Source of the DNA: Phialophora verrucosa
Taxonomy: Eukaryota; Ascomycota; Eurotiomycetes; Chaetothyriales; Herpotrichiellaceae
NCBI GenBank assembly: GCA_002099365.1
Contig: MSED01000011.1
Location: 439,001 to 503,000, forward strand
Reading direction: 5' to 3'
DNA length: 64,000 bases
In this document: positions 30,730 to 41,915 of the stretch, one piece after another
Numbering within the stretch: the stretch's first letter is position 1
Layout of the letters: each line of letters opens with the position of its first letter
Notes under the pieces: generated by a model
Database searches by the model: none
The model's input: only the letters and a program-made list of their open reading frames with translations
What the model was told of the DNA's origin: nothing
Position numbers and translations under genes: made by a program

Positions 30730-31933
30730 ATGACCTCTGCGGCAAAGGCCCACGAGGGCCACCCGGACCAGCAGGATGTTGTGCGAAAGTCTTCCACTCA
30801 AGGTTACATGCGACGGTCTAGCTTGATCGGTGATGTTAGGTCTACATCCTCGTCACCCAGCCCAGAGTCACCGCTCTCGGCCACCGCACAATCATTGACA
30901 TCCCAAGACATTTTGCCTCGCACATCGCCGCCGTCCTCACTGCATGACGCTTCACCCGCGCTCTTACGTGTCATCGATCAGATCAAGGCACTTACAGATG
31001 GAAGCAGATCCTGCACTCCATATTGGTCCGAATTCCCCCTGAGTCCGCAGGATTTCGAAGAACTGCAGGCTCGTGGGAGGAGAGATGAGTTCGAGGTGTG
31101 GAAACTGCGGTATTACACTCTTTCCGCGATTTTGATGACAATTTTCGCTGACCTGGAATCGTAGATACGACTATTCGCCAGTAGATGGTGGTACCATCGC
31201 CTTCCGGATGCCGAATTACGAGACGCACGAGGTCTTTCTGGCCAGATTTACTTACGAAATCCCATGTCAGCTGGACAAAATATCGTCGCAAGACGATATT
31301 GCCTCGACAACCTCAGAATTCCCCAGAGATGTCGTTCCTCGCGGCAGATCCACGATTTACTATCCACCTCCTTTTTCGGCTGCGACGAAGGACACCGAGC
31401 GTTCGCCAGACTGTTCATGGGCGTATCGTAGAGCCAGATACCCTAGCTGCATAATTGAGGTGGCCAACTCTCAAACCACGAAGAATTTGGCAAAACTTGC
31501 CGAAGATTACATTTGGGGCACAAATGCTAGTGTTCGTACTGTTGTTGGGTTTGATTTCGACTATCGACACAAGAAGAAAGCTACGCTGTCGATTTGGAGA
31601 CCCAAACTCAACAAAGAGGGGGCACTTAGTGGAATTACATGCGAGGTCATGGAGATCCGCAGCGAGGACGGTCAAAGAAACCAGGACGCGAAAGCCGGCC
31701 TGCGCCTCTGGCTCGAAGATTTCGCCTTTCGTAGACCAGAAGGCATGTTCGACGGTCTTGATCAAGTCTCTATTTTCATTCCCGTCAGCCGTCTCTGCGA
31801 CATGCTTGAGGAAGCTGAGGAACGGTATCGAATAAGGACAGGAGGAGAAGGCATTGGTAATCCTGGCCCGCCCGCGGTAAACCCTGGTTCGAATAAACCA
31901 GTCCATCGATACCATCTCAGATCCCTCAAATGA
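30730..31933 (+). CDS. U3: Uma2-like PD-(D/E)XK family protein
   Basis: Two exons, 30730-31109 and 31165-31933, with a 55-bp intron (31110-31164, GTATTA donor, CGTAG acceptor, phase 2, Arg codon CG|A), give 382 aa. Without splicing the frame stops after 144 codons and the second exon would lack a start. Residues 1-75 are Ser/Pro-rich. The region TPYWSEFPLSPQDFEEL matches the pre-intron helix of the family. The core is YDYSPVDGGTIAFRMP, then SPDCSWAYRRARYP (D209), CIIEVANSQTTKNLAKLAED (E225) and VRTVVGFDFDYRHKKKATLS. The C-terminal half (DQVSIFIPVSRLCDMLEEAE) resembles U4 and U6. The last residues, HRYHLRSLK, are basic. Function unknown; a nuclease-fold role is inferred. Confidence 0.85.
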
Positions 31934-33026
31934 GGAATCTATCCACAACAGTGCCGCCAAATGTGGGTGCAGCAAAGCGCGTCGGAAAAAAAACAGCATG
32001 TCTGAATGATGATTCAGGGTGGAAGTCTCAACGAAATGAGACTCGCTAGTCGTCAAAGGACTTGATGAAGACGCATTGGAGGCATGGAGCCCCAGGCTCT
32101 AGGTATTGGTTCGTTTTGTGCCATGATGGGATGCATTTTGATGAGGCGGCATTAGCTCTCAGGGACTTCGGCGGCTCCTCCTAGGGGATGCCCTCTCCAG
32201 TGCACTTTTTCTCTCCGCCGGCCCTGGTCAGGATGATAGGACTTGGAGCATGGTTTTTGGCAGACCTTATGGTCAAACGCTGACTTGCCCTCCAGTAATT
32301 CATTTGCCTGCTTTGAAGACCGTGCCCGTAACTTGTTATTCAAGCCAATTTCCAATGACTTGTATTGGGTACCTGCCTGCCACCTTCATCGCATCTCAGT
32401 AGCAGCAGTTTCGTTCAGAGTGTAAGGAACGAGAGCTGATGTCAACGCCAATGACTAGAACTAGGATCTGGACACGCCTTTGCATCTCGCACTCGACAGA
32501 GACTCGTGTGATGACGATAACGAGGGTGTCAGATAAGCCCAAGCGACCATCGCAACGCGACAGATTGGAAGAGCTCCGTTCCGTTTCTTCGCTTCGCCCA
32601 CAAAGGATTGGTGACGATGATCACCTCTATCAACCACTACGCGGCTCTATGTACTTCGAGGGACCGTCCACTTGAGCCTTCTGTCGTCCTCCCTCGAGCT
32701 CGGCATACTCGTGGTCGTCACTTGGTATGCGGGTTCCAGTATCCGCCACCCTGCAGGCTGACGCGATCGAATGCCTAAAGTCGCGTTCAGCGCGTAACCG
32801 ACCAATGAGACGCGATCTCCGCTCGGCACAAGCAGCCCGCATTCCAATTTAGCTCGGGCCACCTTCCACCCGCGTAACTTTCCAAGCTTCCCCGCAACCA
32901 GCAACATTTGTTCTTCTTCCTCCTCCTCCTCTTCTTCTTCCTCTTGTTCTCAGCCTTGCTTGTTCTCTTGTTGGTCAAACATACTCGGCAGCCTGTCCAG
33001 GGGCATGTCGCGGTCGCACAGCTGTG
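31934..33026. other. Intergenic, no supported gene
   Basis: A long frame on the minus strand here is largely antisense to U3. From 32100 to 33026 only short ORFs are seen. A TTCTTC/CCTCCT tract lies at about 32908-32945. Confidence 0.45.
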
Positions 33027-33860
33027 ATGGCTTCGCCTAATTTACCCCCTCCAACCGTGGCCGGGTCACGAGGCACCAAAAGGTCGTCCAGTCGGCCCCC
33101 CAAACAGTTTTGGACGGAGGAAGAGGTGCGCAGAGCCATGCGCGAACTGAAATACGACCCACTGCTGACCGAGGAATAGAATGCTTTTCTCATTTACAGT
33201 CGCTCACTATGCCCGCGAGTTCCCTACTACCTCATTGCGGACCGATTGAGCAAGTCGGAGGCGGCATGCCGGCTTCATTTTCACCATCTGACGCATGGGC
33301 GCAGTCGTGGTGGCCGTCGGGCACAGGAAGGATGCGAGGACGACAACATCCCAGGGGAAAGCAGTGATGGTCCCTGCCACAACAACCCAGGGCGAAGCAG
33401 TGGTGGTTCCTTCCTGTCTATAGTTCTCTGCGCGAGCGACGCTGGTCCCTCCCACAACAACCCCGAAGCAAGCAGCGATGGTCCCTCCCTGTCCCGTGCC
33501 CCCACCGCTGGCGACACTGGGGCCTCCCATGGCTTCGTCGACGTCCCCGCAGGTCAATCCGGCGGCGATCCGCCGAATCAACACACGCTGCCAAACTTTG
33601 GCACGTTCATTCGACACACTTTCCACAATCCACCGAACCCGACTCTACATGGACCCTTGGCGAGGAGCGAAACTCAACGGGGCCGCAATGGTGCCGCTGT
33701 TGATGCTCGTTACCATGTCCGAGATCAGGTGTCCGCCCAGGAACTTTGGGGCGTTCACGATGCCCACGTCTCTCACTGTGGTGGATGTGCCCTTGACCGC
33801 CGTGAAGCTGCGGTGGGCGGTGTCCAGGACGACGCACCAATGGCCAGATTTAGGATCTGA
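33027..33860 (+). pseudogene. Myb/SANT-like DNA-binding gene interrupted by TAG
   Basis: From ATG 33027 one reading frame runs to 33860 (278 codons) with a single in-frame TAG at 33177-33179, codon 51. Before the stop it reads KQFWTEEEVRRAMRELKYDP; after it comes LCPRVPYYLIADRLSKSEAA and then CRLHFHHLTHGRSR. This has the Trp-acidic helix 1 and the 'ACRxHxHHL' recognition helix of fungal Myb/SANT-like transcription factors. The stop is CAG-to-TAG compatible (Gln). No GT donor lies between the end of the first part and the stop, so removal by splicing is not obvious. Residues after 100 contain an SSDGPxHNNP-type repeat and are low complexity. It may be a recent nonsense allele, and a sequencing error is possible. 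Confidence 0.55.
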
Positions 33861-33875
33861 AAGCCAGGCGTGCAT

Positions 33876-35124
33876 TTCGGATTTCCCTTGTTGTTGCGAT
33901 GCAGACTCCAGTAGAATACGCGGCGTTGGACTGCCCTCTGAATGGGTTGTTGGTGCCAGAGCTGACTCAGGTCTCTTGTGTGGGATAAAAGGATGGGCGA
34001 AGCTCGAAGATCACGGCAGGGCCTCCCTCTGCTTGGGTGCGCTCGCGAGGCGACGGGCTACGGCGTGCTGCGCTCCGTTCTGGAGAAGGCCACTTGTGGC
34101 TCAACGGAGAAGAAGGACCAGCCAGGCAGGCGAATCGGAGCGCGACGAGGCCAGGCCAGGTACACTTTCTTTACATGCCCAAGGGTCCGTGGAAACGGTC
34201 CGAGAGGAGAAGGCATGGAAAGCGGAGCATGGAGGAGAGCCAGCCACGAAGCTGCGGAGACGGACTGTCAGGAGTCACCTGACCAGCTTTGGGAACTGCC
34301 TACTTGACCCTCTTCTCATTGGGTCCTCTACCACTCTTTCTTTTCTAGTTCCTCAGAGATAGCCCATACCAAAACAACGCCATTACGGCACCAATTTGAG
34401 GTCATTGTGACTCAATTTCCAGGCCATTGCGGCCTTCACGTCCTCCGATCCTTACACGGACCTGAAGGTGATTGACTGACACTACCACAGCCAGCCACGG
34501 CCGTAATGGAGCCATGGTATTCGCCCAAGGCCGGCAGATGGGGCGGAATGTGCGAGAGAGGCCTCGGCTCTGACGGGATATGAAGCGAATCGGAACGGGC
34601 GGTATACAGCCCGCAGATCTGTCCTTTGTGCTAGTTACTACTCATTCCCCGTATCCTCCTTGGTCCCTACTCTTCTGATTGTTCTTGGGTGGCTGCTCTT
34701 CTGATTGTCCATGCTTTCCTGGCTATTGATGCCGTCGAAATATCGGATGATCCCCTTCCGTCTGCGAGCATTGCGTCGAAGCGGGAGGTAAGCACCGCTG
34801 CCGAGTATAACAATGTCTCAGTCTACAGAGCGAGCGGCGTCGAGCTTGTTAGGCGTGCATGCGTGCCTCCAGAAAACATTGCCAGATGAGACCGCCCCTG
34901 GAATTAAGACGCTAGCTTGGTGCGTCATGAGTTTCAAACAACGTTTAGATAGAGAGAGAAAAACTACGGGACATGCAGGATGGTTAGCTTCTAGCCAAAG
35001 GGAAAGCGCAGCTCAGGTTGAGCTGGGCTGGACTGATGAAACGGCGATGAAGAGTATGGTCCATGGCGTGGGCGAGGGCGTGGTGGAAACCATTTCGGAA
35101 CCGCGGCGGGCTGAAGAAAGACAG

Positions 35125-35217
<93 letters not shown>

Positions 35218-36596
35218 ATGCTGACGTGGTGACCACGATAAGCAGACTGTAAGCCACGAGCGAGGAGAACCCGGTATAGTATCCTACACTGGCGGAGCGG
35301 AGGAATCACGAGAACGGGAAGAAGACCCTGCATTCGCGGCCGGGCAAATCGAGGTGGCATTTATTGCCACAAGACCCTCGGCCGGACATAAACCACCGCG
35401 GAGGACTACTACCTCTTGGACGGACGGTGGAGAAAGAATTCACAAAGGCATGAGCATGGGTATCGGCTGAAACCAAGAGCTCGGGGGAGTTCTGATGGCA
35501 GAGACCACCACCCCAATGCGAAGGGGCGCGGGGGGCGGAATGGCCAGAAGATCTGATTCTGATTGCCCCCCACAAGTCACCTGGAGCTGCGCTACAGCAG
35601 CCCAGCCGAGATGAGATGCTCGCCAAGGCTCTCAGCAAAGAGACCTTTTCAAAAACTCAGAAGCGAAGGTGCCGTGGACAACAGCGAGGAAACTCATCAG
35701 GAGTGGGCCGCAGGAGACATCGTCCAAGGCATTCACGAAAATAACATTGCATGCGGCCAACGCAGAACTCGACCACGCAAATGCAGCAACGGTCTCGTAC
35801 CGTGGTAAAACAGAAAAAGTCGGGATCATCCTGGGCGGCGCTTCTGTGAACTCTCTCCTAATGATTGCGAAGATGAGTGAGCTTGAGAGTGCCCACGATT
35901 TATGGAGTTGGTTCGAGAGACGCCGATTGGGCTCAAACCGGAGGACAGAGAATGTGGGTGTCGTCTGCAATGACCAGGTGCCATCTACGCGGAAACGGAA
36001 GTGCCTCGGCTACGTCCAGGCTGGCTGCTTGGATCGCTTGGATGAATGTGCCTGACAGCAAGATCGGCAGCTCTGGTGCAGAAGTTCCTCGACGTTGAAG
36101 CAATGAGACTGCAAGTGAAGCCGACCTGGGTTCGCAGCAGACTTTGCGCTCGCCATGAACGCATTGGCAGGATGTTTTGAGTGAGAGAGCTGGACGATCT
36201 GTGTGAGAGGCAGTGAGTGGAGCCTTGGCCTTCTCGTACCCAAAGACTTCATCTTGGCCGCGTGTCTGCGTCTGTGTCTGCGCCCGATGCGCTTTCACGA
36301 TTATTGTCTGGTGCAATGCCAGCCATGGTTGTGGAATGAGGTTGTGTCTTGGGTAACTGACGAGGAAAGTTTGTGTCTGAAAGAAGGGAAAGGGACCGTG
36401 GATAGGAACCAGCTACGTCATTGGAACGACGCCAACGCATATAGGCAACATAGCCGGGCAACGATCAGCAGGCTCCAGATCCCGATAGCGACAGCGACAG
36501 TCGCATTCACAGACACAGCTGCGGTCAACTAGAGTGAAGCAGGTGTTCAACGTCCAGCAGAAAGACATCAAGATGCCGCAGTTCTGCCAGGCACCA
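33876..36596. other. Intergenic, includes a (CA)n tract
   Basis: No gene is supported. Plus-strand frames near 35580-36050 have a coding-like stretch (SKAFTKITLHAANAELDHAN) that might be the helical tail of a DDE transposase, but no catalytic motif accompanies it. Confidence 0.4.
35126..35217. repeat. (CA)n dinucleotide microsatellite
   Basis: About 45 uninterrupted CA units. It creates spurious His-Thr and Cys-Val ORFs on the two strands. Confidence 0.98.
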
Positions 36597-36729
36597 GGAG
36601 CAATGGTTCCCTGACGTCACTTTTGTCTTGGTGTGCGCTAGCGTTCCCCGCATGAATAGCGCACTGGCATTATTTTGTTCATCCTTTGTCGTTGTTCTCT
36701 CGCGATTATTTCCCACCGTGCGACTGAGA
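36597..36729 (+). promoter_or_regulatory. Conserved promoter of U4 with TGACGTCA
   Basis: This block is nearly the same as the region upstream of U6 (44071-44210, reverse strand). It includes TGACGTCACTTTTGTCTTGG at 36612-36631, GTGCGCTAGCGTTCCC and CTTTGTCGTTGTTCTC. The CRE-type palindrome at 36612-36619 lies 111 bp before the ATG. Conservation of the site between duplicates supports, but does not prove, a bZIP (ATF/CREB) binding site. Confidence 0.6.
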
Positions 36730-37915
36730 ATGCCTTCCAACCACCACGATGCGGCTCCGCCGCCTGGGCAAAGATGTGAATCCTCAGCCCCGCTTGTTGC
36801 GCGCTCAATTGATGCGGAAACCCTTGGCAGTCAAACCCACGAACCTGAATCAACAGAAATGCCGCCAGCTTCAGATTCAGATCCTGACTCGCCAGAAATG
36901 CCGCCAGCTTCCGATCCAGACCTTTACCTACTCTCAATCGTCCAAGATGTTCAAGCGCGGCTGCGTGGTCAATATAGCCAGCGGTTGAAGGAATACCAAG
37001 TGCAGAACCACGAGTGGCCTATCCTCCGAGAGCTTCTGGAGAAGCACCTCGATTGTGACAAGTGTCGGCGGTACGTATGCCCCGTCAGAGGCCCATCGTG
37101 TTCGGACTTGAAAGCTCATGAATTTAGATTTGACTATTTCCCTCAAGACAATACCTTCACACACGAGATGCTTTCAATTACCCACGACGCCACTGTCGCA
37201 AATGTCATCAAACTCATTTGGAGGAATATCATAATACTATGCGTCAGTACTAAAGAAGGAGTTCTTTTCGAGAACAACATAATAAGCCTTGGCTCAAGTG
37301 ATAGAGAAGGTAGAAAGGGCCGAGAAGTACATCAACCAGATAATTCCATTAAATACCGCGGAACAACAGAGCATGGTCTTGTTCTTGAGGTGGCCTTTTC
37401 GCAAAAGGTAAAGAAGCTAGACTGGCTTACCCAGTTCTACCTTCTCCACGCTCTACCAAAGTCCCGAGTCGTGGTTGGTCTTAACCTTGACTACACGGGT
37501 ACGAAGAAAGCCGAGCTCCTTACCTGGAGACTTGGTCATACTGATGACATAACCAGGAATGTCCAAGTAAGTTTTACCGCTTGTACCTATTTTCAACACT
37601 AACTTGATTACTTAGGAGATACGGACTGAGAGCGGGGAGGTGGTCCCAGGGCCGCCCCTCCTCATTAAATTCTCGGATATTGCCCCAGAGGACGTAATAC
37701 CAGAATCACTACGAGCCACAGCCATTCTCATCCCAGTCGAAAAAATCTGCGACGCCATCGAAATAGCAGAAATGGAGGCAGCTGTAATAGACAAAGCTGC
37801 AAAAGAGAAAGAAGCTTCGAGAGACAAAGATGCAAAAGAGGAAGAAGCTTCGACACAGGGGTTGCGGAGAAGCAGCCGTCTCCGGGGCTTGGCACCACTG
37901 GGAGGTTTACCCTAG
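36730..37915 (+). CDS. U4: Uma2-like PD-(D/E)XK family protein
   Basis: Three exons, 36730-37070, 37128-37566 and 37616-37915, give 359 aa. Intron 1 (57 bp, GTACGT...TTTAG, phase 2, Arg codon CG|A) precedes the conserved FDYFPQDNTF, and intron 2 (49 bp, GTAAGT...CTTAG, phase 0) follows ITRNVQ. The start MPSNHHDAAPPPGQRC matches U6. Residues 70-113 hold the family helices (HEWPILRELLEKHL). The core has D185 (HQPDNSIKYRG), E201 (LVLEVAFSQKVKKLDWLTQF) and VVVGLNLDYTGTKKAELLTW. The third exon encodes TAILIPVEKICDAIEIAEME, a Lys/Glu helix and a basic end GLRRSSRLRG. It is the inverted duplicate partner of U6 with U5 between them. The catalytic Lys is not in the usual place; activity is uncertain. 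Confidence 0.86.
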
Positions 37916-39630
37916 CTCGATGAAGAGTTTGGCCGCAGGGGAGTCCGATGGCATGCGGAGAAGGAGAGCTGCTGCGCCTCCACAATGACAACAATGACAA
38001 TCGACGATCGAATCAGCGCCGTCCCCCGCGCAACTGAGAGGAGTGCGGGATGCTTTGACGTTGTTGGGGTGATGATGATATTACCGTGGCCACAGTGCCG
38101 CCTGAGGTTGAGGGACGCTGTCGTCAACACGAGGAAGCTCTCGAGCAGAGCCGGTCTAGTCCATGGATCTCTCTCCGGGTCATGAGGCATACAGGACCAT
38201 AGCTGCGCTTTCTCGTGAAAAGTGCCCTTGAAGAATGAAGATTCGGCGGACTGGTTATTGCTGCCTGTTAAGGAATTGCTGTTGTTGTTCTGTCGATTAC
38301 CACCACCTTGTCGTTGGTCCTGTTCCTTGGTCTGGTCGTCGTGGTTCCCTACGGGGAGCAAAGCACTAGAAAGCAGAAGCCGGAGCGACCCCGTCCTGAG
38401 TTTCGAGCTCGGCAAAAGTTGAACTGAAGCACGGTAAGCTCTCATTGCCTGACGAGTATATGACTGGTTTGCCTACGAAGCATCCCTCGTGTTCACTACC
38501 TCCATTCTATTTGGAACTTTCACGGTTTAGACGCTTGCTTGCCTGCCGGCATCTGAGGAGCGTCGGGTGAACCTCGGGTAAACCGCATCTCCAGCTGACC
38601 TGCCGGTTCGCTCTGATGCCTGCCGTATCGGGTTAGCGCCACCTTATCCACCGTGCATGCGCCCCACTGTTAGTCAGCAGAACTTTCCATTGAAAACGAT
38701 CGATCGAGGCCGTGCACGTGCGTGCCTCCACGGGCCACCCTGCCGTGGGATTCTAACCACATTCCGCCGGTTCTTGCCAGTACCCTGCTAAAGCCGACCC
38801 GAGTCCTGCTGGCGCAGGCCTTCCCCCAGTAGTGCTGCCACTGGGCCTCCCTGAAGGTCGGTGTGTAACACGGTGAACTTGACGGGTCTGCTGTCTACAC
38901 TGAGAGGAGATGTTTCGTGGAACAATCACCTTGGGTAACCGAGATGGCTTTTTGGCGGTATCATTCTCTTCGCCTTTGCTTTGATGAATGGATAACCAGC
39001 CTCCACAGAGGCCTTGCACCCTCTTGAGCGGCGCGCCTTGTCTACCCTCTTATTATCGCGAGGACGGAAAACCACGGCGATGCTGACAGAGCCAGACTAT
39101 TTGATCATGACGCCTCGTGGTGACCTTGGAAGAAGCAGACAGGACAGACAGGTGACCAAACAATCAATCTGTGTACAAGCATGACTGCGGGAGGAGCGCA
39201 CGTAACAACAAGCTTGCTGAGCGGTGCTGAGAAGAAATCATGGGAATCTACAGTATTCGAGTTTGCTTGCTCCTGTCCTCCGACCATCGACCTTCTGTGC
39301 CCCGTTTCCGGCTGCTGGAACAGTCAGTTCGAGCATTGACGCCGCCGCATGTGACTCTGTGTGTATGTGTGTGTGCACACTGTAGTCTGTATGTATGATG
39401 TATGTATGTCATGTGTCGAGATCCAACCCACGAGGTCACCGTCACCGCAGGGTGCTCATCGTTCTCGATCAGCAGAATTATTTGCTTCATTTCATCTCAT
39501 CCCATCCAAATGATCCACAGCCATACCCATTTTGCCCGCTGTTCGGTGGAATTCCAGCACCCTCACTCCTCACTCCCCACTCCCTCACTCAGCTTTATGT
39601 GGCAGCAGCAGCGCTAAACTCGTCGCCGCA
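37916..39630. other. Intergenic, no supported gene
   Basis: ORFs such as 37912-38445 minus are Ser/Leu/Arg-rich without recognisable motifs. A (TGTA/TGTG)-rich stretch lies at 39358-39415. Nothing convincing is seen. Confidence 0.4.
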
Positions 39631-39639
39631 CCCCGATGG

Positions 39640-39690
39640 CATGCCTACAGCCGTATTGTGGATGGTGTCAACCCCGTCCTCGTACCCTTC
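39640..39690 (+). repeat. Left arm of an imperfect inverted repeat
   Basis: GCATGCCTACAGCCGTATTG and TGGATGGTGTCAACCCCGTC resemble the reverse complement of 40090-40148 (GGCCTGCAGTCGTATTATGG, ACGGTGTCGTCCCGG). The arms enclose about 400 bp. Confidence 0.55.
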
Positions 39691-40089
39691 ACGCCCTGTC
39701 GAACAGGAGGCATATCTATGTTCTGCACACTTCGAATGCTCAACCGTTTGTTCCGGCCCGGCTCGGTCTGGCCTGGCCTGATCTGTGCATCGCATTGCGC
39801 GCATGCATGCATGGCGTTGCTTTCATTCAGTGCGCCACTATTTAAAAGCCTTGGGGCGACCGGCCGCGGCCGCGGCCGTCGTACTCACGCCCCCTCGAAC
39901 CCCACCCACAGTGTTGCCTTGGTTCTAGGCCGATCTGCAACCGGGCTGTATGAACGCGGCGTTTTGGCAAGATTTTCACCTGCACACACAACTTTCAAGT
40001 GACTTGGCCACTCCCAGCACATCAGGTGCTGCCGGCGGCTGGACACGGAACGGAAACGCCATCCAATGGGGCGCAGTGCGGTTTGAATG

Positions 40090-40148
40090 CTTGTGTGCGA
40101 ACCGGGACGACACCGTCCATAATACGACTGCAGGCCGTGAAGGCGCAT
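40090..40148 (-). repeat. Right arm of an imperfect inverted repeat
   Basis: Partner of 39640-39690. The interior contains no recognisable ORF, so this could be a decayed non-autonomous element or a chance duplication. Confidence 0.55.
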
Positions 40149-40298
40149 GTGTTTCCTGTTGACTGCTATTCTGCTTCTCTCCTGCCGTGAGAGGGGCAGG
40201 TCCCGACGGGACAGAGACTGCGAGTGGATGGGGAAAACGCGTTAGATGTATTGAAATATGCTACTGATCAAACCTCGTGCTCCTTGCACTGGACAGCT

Positions 40299-41711
40299 TC
40301 AATTCAGCTTTCTTCTCTTTGTCCTCCTCTTCTTTCTATCCTCCTCGCTGCTCTCCTCAGTGGCCACCTTGCCCTCCTCCACATAGTCCGGGTCTTCCTT
40401 CAGACACTCCCCTCGAGCCTTTTTCCGCTCCTTCCACCAATCGCAATACCGGTAAGAAGCCAACCGAAGGACGCCCTTCTCCAACCTCCGCCCGAAAGCA
40501 TGCCAGTCAATCAATAGTGATCCGGATCTGTCGTTGGTCGATAGCCCTGAGAACTCTGAGAGTATCGAGTCCGGGAGAATGTCATCGAGCCGAACTGGGG
40601 GTGAGTCGGTCGGAATCGGGTGAATAACACGTCTTGGGCCCACCTGCTCCGGTTCACCAGTGCTGTCGTTGAGTTTCCACACCTCAATATATATTTCGCT
40701 GATCTTTCCCACCCATTGATGTTGATGCTCAACATACAAGATCGGACCATATTTCTCCCCGTCAAAGTCTTCTGCGTTCACTTGATGTGGACGTTTCAAT
40801 CCTTGGTCTTCGATCTCTTCCTCTGTCATATCCTTTGGTAATGGGCACTTGTATGGAGGTTCCTCGACAATATTCACCAGGACACCTTGAATGACCCTTG
40901 AATCTCCTCTCAGCCACAATCGCATATCCCGCCGGAGCTGTTGATAATTCTCAGAAAAGCCTACTTCAAGAATCCATTTAGTGACACCAGCCTTTGACTT
41001 TGTTTCTCGGATCGCAAGGTCAGGTATCTTTTTAGACCCTTTATACTCTTTCTCATGTATTTGTTGACCTTCTCGAGTAACTTCAATGAGATCTGCTTCA
41101 GAGGTTTTCCGAATAAAGCAATCAGAAAGAAAATCCACGACAGTCTCATGGACTGCAGATGGAATTTCCTTGAAAGTCAGGATTGATCGTGAGGTGTCAT
41201 ATTCGCATCGAGGGAAGTTTTCGTCTTCGTCGAGGTCAAATTCACGGCACAGCTTGAGCCAGTCTGCGTGAGGAATTTCGAAGACACGTCGCTCCGTCAG
41301 GTATTTCGTAATTTGCTCAGCCTTGATGTCTTGAATAAGTGCCTTGACCTGGTCATATGGGGAGTGTTGCTCTTGCTTGGGAATAGCCATCGGTTCGTCG
41401 ACCGGCTCGTCATCGCATCGTGGTCGCGGCATTATCGTCGGGGTCGTTGGGGGAAAGGATTTGAGCTCGCGTGCAGGGGTCTGGAGAGGGGACGGAGGAG
41501 AAGGGGGGTAGGACACTGGAGGGCGAGAAAAGGGGTAGATCGGAGATGCTGGGGAGGGCGTCTTCCTATTTGTAGGACGGAAGGGTGGAGGGTTCGTGGG
41601 GGGAGGGCTCGTGACAAAGCCATGAGCCGAGGAACGAGAGGGGACGTAAGCGCCATCGTCGCCAGCGCCATGGCGTTCGCGGCCGAGGCCGAGGCCGAGA
41701 AACGAGTCCAT
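40299..41711 (-). CDS. U5: Uma2-like PD-(D/E)XK family protein, long form
   Basis: A single-exon gene of 470 aa. The ATG at 41711 (MDSFLGLGLGRERHG) is preferred over the upstream ATG at 41987, which would translate a noncoding tandem repeat. Residues 1-115 are Pro/Ser-rich. Residues 116-160 form the family helices (VKALIQDIKAEQITKYL, IPHADWLKLC). The core is RCEYDTSRSILTFKEIPSAV, then KKIPDLAIRETKSKAG (D231), WILEVGFSENYQQLRRDMRL (E249) and RVIQGVLVNIVEE. A C-terminal extension of about 200 aa follows, ending in the strongly basic KKRRTKRRKLN, a likely nuclear localisation signal. No intron interrupts the FPRCEYD region, unlike U2-U4 and U6. It lies between the inverted pair U4 and U6. Function unknown. 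Confidence 0.85.
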   Translation of the reverse strand: MDSFLGLGLGRERHGAGDDGAYVPSRSSAHGFVTSPPPTNPPPFRPTNRKTPSPASPIYPFSRPPVSYPPSPPSPLQTPARELKSFPPTTPTIMPRPRCDDEPVDEPMAIPKQEQHSPYDQVKALIQDIKAEQITKYLTERRVFEIPHADWLKLCREFDLDEDENFPRCEYDTSRSILTFKEIPSAVHETVVDFLSDCFIRKTSEADLIEVTREGQQIHEKEYKGSKKIPDLAIRETKSKAGVTKWILEVGFSENYQQLRRDMRLWLRGDSRVIQGVLVNIVEEPPYKCPLPKDMTEEEIEDQGLKRPHQVNAEDFDGEKYGPILYVEHQHQWVGKISEIYIEVWKLNDSTGEPEQVGPRRVIHPIPTDSPPVRLDDILPDSILSEFSGLSTNDRSGSLLIDWHAFGRRLEKGVLRLASYRYCDWWKERKKARGECLKEDPDYVEEGKVATEESSEEDRKKRRTKRRKLN

Positions 41712-41801
41712 TGTGACGATGGAAAGAATGTTGGCTGAGAAAATGATGTTGCCTGGAGAAAGGAATGAAGGAAAAGAAACTGAAATTGGAATCTCTTTTG
41801 C

Positions 41802-41915
41802 AAACGGCGATAGCAACAAAGAACGACTGCGCAGGGGCCTTTCCACCAGCGGCGATAGCAAACAAAGAACGACTGCGCAGGGGCCTTTCCACCAGCGGCG
41901 ATGGCGAACAAAGAA
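41802..41915. repeat. 46-bp tandem repeat upstream of U5
   Basis: Two full copies and one partial copy of a 46-bp unit carry CAAAGAACGACTGCGCAGGG and GCCTTTCCACCAG, separated by CGGCGATAGCAA. They lie about 90-200 bp upstream of the U5 start, inside the putative promoter. Confidence 0.9.

Noticed and set aside
31415..32056. 213-aa minus-strand ORF
   Set aside because: Antisense shadow of U3 exon 2.
33645..33875. 76-aa minus-strand ORF (MHAWLSDPKSGHWCVVLD)
   Set aside because: Reads smoothly, but lies antisense to the Myb-like frame, has no recognisable family and no flanking exons; not enough support to call.
34984..35360. Cys-Val and His-Thr repeat ORFs
   Set aside because: Artefacts of the (CA)n tract.
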